From assembly GCA_023399455.1 (NCBI GenBank), contig JAEWPN010000255.1, forward strand, positions 1 through 12,334: a stretch of 12,334 nt of DNA, read 5' to 3'. Source of the DNA: Bacillota bacterium. GTDB lineage: Bacteria > Bacillota > Clostridia > Lachnospirales > Lachnospiraceae. Positions 7,731-12,334 of the stretch are shown here, one piece after another. How positions within the stretch are numbered: the stretch's first letter is position 1; the number at the start of each line of letters is the position of its first letter. A program made the translations under genes and the position numbers. The notes under the pieces were generated by a model. The model saw nothing but the letters and a program-made list of their open reading frames with translations. It did no database searches and was not told the origin of the DNA.

Positions 7731-8795
7731 TCATCTTTCTATCGTTCTAACGCTTTCCCCTTCTTCAACACAAAGCGGAATCCTTGTCACGTATTTTACT
7801 TTTTTCCCTTGAAGGACATCCAATAGCACTTCCATACATCTGGCTCCCTGCATTCTAGGGTTTAACTTCAGCGAGGTCAGAAAAAGATCCGCATATTTCC
7901 TGGCATATATTCCATCAATGCCTACGATGGATACATCTTCAGGAATTCCATATCCCAGCTTCTTAAGCCCTCTGTAAAAACCAAGTGCCATATCATCATT
8001 AAAGCAGAGCGCCGCAGTAGCATCACATTTCCTCTCCCGGAAAATCTCTGCCGCCAGCATACCCTTTCCAAAAAAATCTTCCGGTATTGTAATGTTATCC
8101 TGAATCTTCTCTTCCATGAAATTCATTACACGTTCGTCATTAATAAGCCCTCTCTTGCTGATTCCAAAGTAATATTCCCTAATCTTCTCTCCCAGCTCAT
8201 ACTGCATAAATTCCTTATAGGCACAAGTTCTTGCATTGGAATTCTCCAGTTCATAGGGCATAATCATCGCAATCTTACGATGCCCTCTGTCCCACAAATA
8301 CTGCAGTATCATCCGCGTTCCTTCCCACAGATCACATTCCACTACCGGTACCGATTTTACAAAAGAAATGGAATCTCCATAGGACGCACTGACTACCGGC
8401 AGATTATAATTCTTTCCGGCCCCCTTTAAATAAACATCCGTTATCTTCTCGCTTGGAAGGATCAGCCCGTCTACCATAATGCTCCTCACACTTTTAAAAT
8501 CCAGCTTGCCATGAACCACCACCATGTAATCATGCTTCTTCGCCACCTCCAGCATTCCTTCATATACTTCAATATTGAATGCGTTTTCCAATTCCCTGCA
8601 ATAGAAAAGAATCTGTTTTGTCCTCTGTGTCATCAATGACATGGCTACCGGATTCGGATGGTATCCCATTTGCTCTGCGATCATCAGAATCTTTCTTTTT
8701 TTTTCCTCTTCTACATATCCGCTGTTATTGAGTGCCCTCGAAACAACGGACACTGATACGCCTGCACGCTGTGCAATATCTTTTCTCGTTACCAT
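7731..8795 (-). CDS. LacI-family transcriptional regulator of the sugar operon
   Basis: This is a 354-residue regulator. The N-terminal helix-turn-helix is typical of LacI/GalR (TRKDIAQRAGVSVSVVSRAL, residues 3-22). A hinge helix region around NPVAMSLMTQRT (48-59) follows, then a periplasmic-binding-protein-like effector domain (about 62-345) with late motifs CFNDDMALGFYRGLKKLG (264-281) and VSIVGIDG (288-295). The start at 8795 is favoured by GAGGAG (8804-8809) 8 bases upstream and by the family's usual opening. A longer in-frame start at 8840 adds 15 residues but has no ribosome binding site. It is the first gene of the transporter/GH42 operon, so it probably responds to the imported sugar or a breakdown product. 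The CpG-centred palindrome at 8968-8987 is its likely operator. Confidence 0.95.
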   Translation of the reverse strand: MVTRKDIAQRAGVSVSVVSRALNNSGYVEEEKKRKILMIAEQMGYHPNPVAMSLMTQRTKQILFYCRELENAFNIEVYEGMLEVAKKHDYMVVVHGKLDFKSVRSIMVDGLILPSEKITDVYLKGAGKNYNLPVVSASYGDSISFVKSVPVVECDLWEGTRMILQYLWDRGHRKIAMIMPYELENSNARTCAYKEFMQYELGEKIREYYFGISKRGLINDERVMNFMEEKIQDNITIPEDFFGKGMLAAEIFRERKCDATAALCFNDDMALGFYRGLKKLGYGIPEDVSIVGIDGIYARKYADLFLTSLKLNPRMQGARCMEVLLDVLQGKKVKYVTRIPLCVEEGESVRTIER

Positions 8796-8803
8796 GCTGC
8801 ATT

Positions 8804-8809
8804 CTCCTC
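8804..8809 (-). promoter_or_regulatory. Ribosome binding site fixing the LacI-type start
   Basis: GAGGAG lies 8 bases before the ATG at 8795 and supports the shorter, family-typical N-terminus. Confidence 0.75.
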
Positions 8810-8929
8810 TGCCGCACTGTTTTTCTGCTCGCTTCCACATTTTTCGCCATTTTCCAATTTATGTATTTTGTATATTTTTACCTTGTTTTTTCATATTCTT
8901 TTGTCGCTTATGCCATCTTGTATGATAAA

Positions 8930-8958
8930 ATTATATAGAATAAACTCATTTATGTCCA
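8930..8958 (-). promoter_or_regulatory. Sigma-A-type promoter of the sugar operon
   Basis: On the minus strand, TGGACA (8953-8958; 5 of 6 to consensus) is separated by exactly 17 bases from a perfect TATAAT (8930-8935). Transcription would start near 8923, giving an untranslated leader of about 128 bases before the regulator gene. No structured leader element is evident. The surrounding DNA is AT-rich and lies downstream of the previous operon's terminator, as expected for a new promoter. Confidence 0.7.
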
Positions 8959-8962
8959 TTGT

Positions 8963-8993
8963 ATAATATGTGGTCGCGTAACCACATTGGCAA
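8963..8993 (-). promoter_or_regulatory. Possible second, upstream promoter with the operator in its spacer
   Basis: TTGCCA (8988-8993; 5 of 6 to the -35 consensus) and TATTAT (8963-8968) are separated by 19 bases. Nearly the whole spacer is the palindrome at 8968-8987. The spacing is long for sigma-A, so it may be weak or not a promoter at all. If real, it would be directly blocked by a protein on the palindrome. Confidence 0.35.
8968..8987. promoter_or_regulatory. Candidate LacI-family operator (CpG-centred palindrome)
   Basis: ATGTGGT (8968-8974) and ACCACAT (8981-8987) are 7-bp arms around a 6-base centre whose middle step is CG. An 18-20 bp pseudo-palindrome with a central CpG is the usual form of LacI/GalR operators. 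It lies 9 bases upstream of the -35 of the promoter at 8930-8958 and directly ahead of a LacI-type gene. Autoregulation of the sugar operon is the simplest reading; binding is inferred. Confidence 0.55.
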
Positions 8994-9015
8994 TCTATTA
9001 AGAAGACATGCTGCC

Positions 9016-9049
9016 AAAAAAGGACAGCAAACAAATTGTCTGCTGTCCT
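9016..9049 (-). terminator. Intrinsic terminator of the nitrogenase-like operon
   Basis: A perfect 9-bp stem (AGGACAGCA at 9021-9029 and its complement at 9041-9049) with an 11-base loop is followed on the minus strand by a T-run (A's at 9016-9021 on the plus strand). It begins about 20 bases after the stop codon of the NifK-like gene. It separates this operon from the sugar operon. Confidence 0.88.
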
Positions 9050-9068
9050 GAATAAATTGTAATTTTTA

Positions 9069-10295
9069 TCATGCTTCACAGGAATTTATCCATAGGTTAA
9101 TCAGATTCAGAGCTCCCCGGTATCCGACAAACGGCGGTTCAAATGGGTACAGACGCCATTTGAGATCCGGATTTGATATCTGAAGTTCCGTCTTTTTCCC
9201 ACCCCATTCCAATGCCTCCGCGCTGCACATCAGCAATCCCTTATCATGCCCTTCGATCACTTCGATCCATTCTTCCTCTTTCAGATACGGAATTCCCTCC
9301 TCTTCCATTGCCGGACTGTCACACCAGCACCTGGCCTGCGGGAAGAATAATTCCGTACAGCCAAATTCAAGAATCCCCTTTACTACATCTATATGTCCGC
9401 CTAGTGACAGGGCAAGGTTCTCCGGCTCCGACCGAAGCAGCCTCTGAAAATTAGGCGAAACGGTACGGTATCTGGACCATACAAACTGCTCCTCCTTCCG
9501 GATAAACTCCCGGCTGCCTTCGTATCCGATCACCTCGGCAATTTCTTCCAGCCACGCCGTAGTACCCTTTACGCCATATGGTCTGCCGCATACATAAGGC
9601 GTCCCAAATCTTTTATACAGTTCCCGCGCAGCTTCCTTCCCTTCCCGGCGGATCACCAGATTGATATGTGCAGAGCCCATCTGCTCTATTCCGGCAATTT
9701 CCGTATCGGACGACAAAATGCAAAGAGGTTCCATCTGAAATGTCTCCCTAAGCAGGCGCACCAGCTCTTCTTTGTCTTCCTGAAAGCGAAACAGGTCCGC
9801 ACAGGAGCCAATCAGGTTGTATGTTCTGTTCGGAGTCAGACCGGAAGATCCGGTCAGCTCTTTCACCAGCGTGGTCAGCGTTTCTCTCACACCGTCATGC
9901 AGCTGCTTGTCAAAACCTCCGCTTCCCAATACGATTAGCCGGTTATCTGGAAATCTCGCCTGAACCTGTCTGCAAAAGCCGTGCAGATCGATGCCGATCA
10001 CCTCCGGGACCGCGGAAGGTGTAAGAAAAATAACCCGCGGGTTTATCTCCTTTATCACGGTCTCAATTACCTTTTCCAGACGCGAGGTATCTCCCATAGA
10101 AATATCCGACTCATTCAAATGCGTGGAATAAAGCCTGCATGCATCCTGAATCCCTATGCGTTTTAAAGATGTTCCCGCATACAGCATGTGTCCCATACAC
10201 CCGAATTCAATCACTGCGGCATCCCTGATTGTTGCCAGCGTCCATAATACACCCATCCGTCCGGATGGAACCGGTTTAAATCTATGCAAGCCCAT
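9069..10295 (-). CDS. NifK-like nitrogenase-type component 1 subunit with altered cluster ligands
   Basis: This 408-residue protein belongs to the nitrogenase component 1 / oxidoreductase family. Its segments align by eye with NifK and BchB: PSGRMGVLWTL (10-20) with the first cysteine region, EFGCMGHMLY (30-39) with the HGPxGC loop, SDISMGD (63-69) with the following glycine turn, and AVPEVIGIDL (95-104) with the CxxEVIGDDL motif. The three P-cluster cysteines of NifK map to Ser11, His36 and Ala95, with Cys33 three residues before His36. A later cysteine group lies at 313, 323 and 325. At 408 residues it is shorter than NifK, which has about 520. The start at 10295 is chosen because AGGAGGG (10304-10310) lies 8 bases upstream; it overlaps the D-like gene by 14 bases, implying coupled translation. 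It probably forms a heterotetramer with the D-like protein. The substrate is unknown. Confidence 0.87.
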   Translation of the reverse strand: MGLHRFKPVPSGRMGVLWTLATIRDAAVIEFGCMGHMLYAGTSLKRIGIQDACRLYSTHLNESDISMGDTSRLEKVIETVIKEINPRVIFLTPSAVPEVIGIDLHGFCRQVQARFPDNRLIVLGSGGFDKQLHDGVRETLTTLVKELTGSSGLTPNRTYNLIGSCADLFRFQEDKEELVRLLRETFQMEPLCILSSDTEIAGIEQMGSAHINLVIRREGKEAARELYKRFGTPYVCGRPYGVKGTTAWLEEIAEVIGYEGSREFIRKEEQFVWSRYRTVSPNFQRLLRSEPENLALSLGGHIDVVKGILEFGCTELFFPQARCWCDSPAMEEEGIPYLKEEEWIEVIEGHDKGLLMCSAEALEWGGKKTELQISNPDLKWRLYPFEPPFVGYRGALNLINLWINSCEA

Positions 10296-11574
10296 GGCAT
10301 TCTCCCTCCTCTCCTTTATTCTGATCCAATGCCCCCATGATCCGGTCCAGTATTGCCATTGTCCGCTCATAGCCAATCATCCCGTAGAAATCAAGCATAT
10401 TATCCACCCATGTCACACACTTCTCAGCATCCGGTAAATAACCGATCCCAAGATCCGGAGATAATTTCTCCAATAATCCATATGCTCCGGATTCATTGAC
10501 AATCCTGCACACAAGAGGATCATATCCAAGTTTTTTAATTTCAGATACATATCGATGATCCTCCGGGTAGAATTCCTCAAGATGAAGCAAAACCGGGTAC
10601 ATTCCAAACTGCTGTATCAAATAACCGGTCAGAGGAATCGGCAGGTCCACCCTCAGGGTCATCAGGAATCGTTTATCACGGAGTAATTTCCCTGCCGCTT
10701 CCTCCTTCATCCTCAATGCCTGTTCATCCTCTCTAAACATACATACAATCCGGCATCCCAGGATATCTTCCACCCTCCGATACGCTTGTTCAATACCTGG
10801 CGTATCGTAGATCTCCTGCAAAGCGACACACTCGATGCCGAACTTCTGCTCCATTTTCCGCGCCATAGGCAGGGTATAGGGAGAGACTACAATATTTAAT
10901 ACCGCATCCGGGGCTTCTTTTATCTCTTCCATGGAAGATTTGGGACCAAGATAACGGAGCTGATAGCCCGACTCTTCAAGATATGCAAAAAGCCTGGGTT
11001 TCGGACTATGCTCCTCCTTCGGTGACCTGCCAAGCACATTAACGCTTCTCTGATTTCTCTGCTTGGGCTGCATCAGCATAACCAATGCTTCCATCGTCTT
11101 ATAGGAACCTGCAGGGTAACTGATATTCTTGAACTGCTCTAGCAGAATACAGGCTGTCTTACTATTTGTCTCAGCCTCTAATTCATATGCGATGCTCTCA
11201 AAGTCTTCTCCTATCAGATCCGGAATACAGGTTCCGATTACCAGAATATCCTTTGCACCTTTTTCTTCCATTTTTCTGACAGCTTCTATTAATCCGTCCC
11301 GGCATCCGAATACAATTTCTCTGGAGTCAAGAACGTACAGCCAGTGGAGTTCCCCTTTCCTTCCCTGTGCCGACTGACTGAACATCCTGGAATAAGTTGT
11401 GCATTCCGGCATACCTACCAACAGTGAGGATAACCCCTCAATCTCTTCACAAATTACGGATGCCATCCTCATCGGGCAATGGGTCCCCGGCGCGACATCC
11501 GGTGTCAAAAAGGGAATTCCCGCATTATTTCTAATCTCCGATAACGGCTTCAGATGTCTAAAAGCGTCCTTCAT
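10282..11574 (-). CDS. NifD-like nitrogenase-type component 1 subunit
   Basis: This 430-residue protein of the nitrogenase component 1 family would receive electrons from the NifH-like protein. Three cysteines align with the P-cluster cysteines of NifD and the corresponding ligands of BchN/BchY: Cys33 in HCPMRMAS, Cys58 in [10 protein letters not shown] (cf. HGPVGCGQYS) and Cys116 in [10 protein letters not shown] (cf. ECPIGLIGDD). The C-terminal [12 protein letters not shown] (401-412) matches the family's closing helix. By-eye alignment puts Ser231 at the NifD FeMo-cofactor cysteine and Asp391 at the cofactor histidine, so FeMo-cofactor binding is not supported. It is shorter than NifD, which has about 490 residues. 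Its ATG overlaps the NifH-like stop (ATGA), with GGAGG (11582-11586) 7 bases upstream. Other readings are a CfbD-, Mar- or BchN-related reductase of unknown substrate. Confidence 0.88.
   Translation of the reverse strand: MKDAFRHLKPLSEIRNNAGIPFLTPDVAPGTHCPMRMASVICEEIEGLSSLLVGMPECTTYSRMFSQSAQGRKGELHWLYVLDSREIVFGCRDGLIEAVRKMEEKGAKDILVIGTCIPDLIGEDFESIAYELEAETNSKTACILLEQFKNISYPAGSYKTMEALVMLMQPKQRNQRSVNVLGRSPKEEHSPKPRLFAYLEESGYQLRYLGPKSSMEEIKEAPDAVLNIVVSPYTLPMARKMEQKFGIECVALQEIYDTPGIEQAYRRVEDILGCRIVCMFREDEQALRMKEEAAGKLLRDKRFLMTLRVDLPIPLTGYLIQQFGMYPVLLHLEEFYPEDHRYVSEIKKLGYDPLVCRIVNESGAYGLLEKLSPDLGIGYLPDAEKCVTWVDNMLDFYGMIGYERTMAILDRIMGALDQNKGEEGECHGLA
10304..10310 (-). promoter_or_regulatory. Ribosome binding site fixing the NifK-like start inside the D-like gene
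   Basis: AGGAGGG lies 8 bases before the ATG at 10295 and within the last codons of the D-like gene. It rejects a longer in-frame reading from 10376, whose extra 27 residues are merely the D-like gene read in another frame. Confidence 0.85.
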
Positions 11575-12320
11575 TGCTCCACCTCCAGCATCTGCACTGC
11601 CAGTGCCTTATATTCTTCTGCCATGGAGGATTCAGGGAACGCTTCCACTACGGTCAAACCAAGTTCCTCCGCTTTTTGAACGACTGGATCTCTCGGCATT
11701 TTATGTATGACTTTTGTACCGATTTCGTCCGCAGCTCTTTGCACCAGCGCTTCCTCCTCCAGAATATTTTTGGCATTCAGAATCAGCCCCTTTAATGATG
11801 CATATCCTCTGCTGCCAAAGCTTTTCACAGCATGGGCAATATTGGATGCCGCATACAATGACATCATCTCTCCTGAGGTTACAATATACACTTCATCCGC
11901 ATATCCTCCTCTGATCGGCATCGCAAAACCTCCGCAGACCACATCGCCCAGAACATCATACAAAACGATGTCAGGCGCATATACCTCGTATGCATGCAAT
12001 TCATTCAGCTTCTCAAAAGCCGTGATAATCCCTCTTCCCGCGCAGCCTACCCCCGGAACAGGACCTCCTGATTCCACACAGTATACACCGCTGCTGCTTT
12101 TCACCACAAAATCTTCCAGTGCTGCATTTTCCTTGGTACGCAGAGTATCGAGCACTGTCGCGATATTTTTTCCTCCTGTCAGATTTCTCGTAGAATCTGC
12201 TTTGGGATCACATCCGATCTGCATTACGGTATATCCCATAGCGGACATCGCCGCTGCCATATTGGAAACTGTTGTAGACTTTCCAATACCTCCCTTTCCA
12301 TATACTGCTATTTTTTTCAT
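11571..12320 (-). CDS. NifH-like ATP-dependent iron protein (nitrogenase reductase family)
   Basis: This is a 249-residue NifH/BchL/BchX/CfbC-family ATPase. It shows the P-loop GKGGIGKST (8-16), switch [11 protein letters not shown] (36-45), the first [4Fe-4S] cysteine Cys93 in GVGCAGRGI, switch II DVLGD (122-126) and the second cluster cysteine Cys129 in [11 protein letters not shown]. The arginine after the first cysteine (Arg96), the ADP-ribosylation site of NifH, is also present. All residues needed for a dimer with a bridging cluster and ATP-gated electron transfer are therefore intact. It is some 20-45 residues shorter than classical NifH, mostly at the C-terminus. GGAGG lies 4 bases upstream of the start, slightly tight. 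It is the first visible gene of the trio and overlaps the D-like gene by ATGA. The promoter is outside the window. True NifH is unlikely given its partners. Confidence 0.93.
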   Translation of the reverse strand: MKKIAVYGKGGIGKSTTVSNMAAAMSAMGYTVMQIGCDPKADSTRNLTGGKNIATVLDTLRTKENAALEDFVVKSSSGVYCVESGGPVPGVGCAGRGIITAFEKLNELHAYEVYAPDIVLYDVLGDVVCGGFAMPIRGGYADEVYIVTSGEMMSLYAASNIAHAVKSFGSRGYASLKGLILNAKNILEEEALVQRAADEIGTKVIHKMPRDPVVQKAEELGLTVVEAFPESSMAEEYKALAVQMLEVEQ

Positions 12321-12334
12321 ACTTCCTCCGTCTT

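Noticed and set aside
8796..8840. N-terminal 15-residue extension of the LacI-type regulator
   Set aside because: There is no ribosome binding site before 8840, and the helix-turn-helix normally begins within a few residues of the start, as it does from 8795.
8891..9079. A 62-codon minus-strand reading frame between the nitrogenase-like and sugar operons
   Set aside because: It starts within the end of the NifK-like gene, runs through the terminator hairpin, the operator palindrome and the promoter, and has no ribosome binding site. It is chance.
10296..10376. Longer start for the NifK-like gene at 10376
   Set aside because: The extra residues overlap the end of the D-like gene in another frame, have no family similarity, and the ATG at 10295 has a strong ribosome binding site.
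9069..12320. Reading the H-D-K trio as a true nitrogenase (nifHDK)
   Set aside because: The K-like subunit lacks the three P-cluster cysteines, the D-like subunit lacks the FeMo-cofactor cysteine and histidine, both subunits are short, and no cofactor-assembly genes are seen. Gene symbols nifH/D/K were therefore not used.
1..12334. CRISPR arrays, tRNA or rRNA genes, riboswitches
   Set aside because: No regularly spaced repeats, tRNA-like cloverleaf or conserved RNA motif was seen on either strand. This is by eye only.

Overview
This window looks like a chromosomal segment of a gut-type anaerobic Firmicute, most likely Lachnospiraceae or a close Clostridia relative. The evidence is strong AGGAGG-type ribosome binding sites, a CUT1 sugar ABC transporter lacking its own ATPase, GH42 enzymes of clostridial style, and an uncharacterised nitrogenase-like gene trio. 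The taxon is inferred from gene style, not proven. All eleven genes called lie on the minus strand, so transcription runs from high to low coordinates. No stretch over 300 bases lacks a gene.

Region 1 (12334 to about 9016) is a tightly coupled nitrogenase-like operon: a NifH-like iron protein, a NifD-like component 1 subunit and a NifK-like component 1 subunit. The first pair overlaps by 4 bases and the second by 14. A clean intrinsic terminator follows at 9016-9049. The NifH-like protein keeps the P-loop, both switch regions and both [4Fe-4S] cysteines. The D-like subunit keeps three P-cluster-type cysteines but lacks the FeMo-cofactor ligands. The K-like subunit has lost the standard cysteines and offers only Cys33 or His36. 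This 3+1 pattern resembles the tetrapyrrole reductases DPOR and COR more than true nitrogenase. It suggests an ATP-dependent reductase with a single intersubunit [4Fe-4S] cluster and an unknown substrate. This is the most interesting part of the window.

Region 2 (about 8993 to 89) is a sugar-utilisation operon: a LacI-family regulator, a lipoprotein solute-binding protein, two CUT1 permeases and two different cytoplasmic GH42 beta-galactosidase-family enzymes. Upstream of the regulator lie a candidate LacI-type palindrome with a central CpG and one or two sigma-A-like promoters. A strong hairpin follows the binding-protein gene, as is common where the binding protein is made in excess over the permeases. 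The likely logic is import of a galactoside or related oligosaccharide, then hydrolysis inside the cell. The ATPase would be a shared MsmK/MsmX-type protein encoded elsewhere.

Region 3 (1 to about 179) holds a symmetrical, bidirectional terminator hairpin and, at the left edge, the first 20 codons of what appears to be an IS1182-family transposase with its own ribosome binding site and promoter. The operon may therefore be bordered by an insertion sequence.
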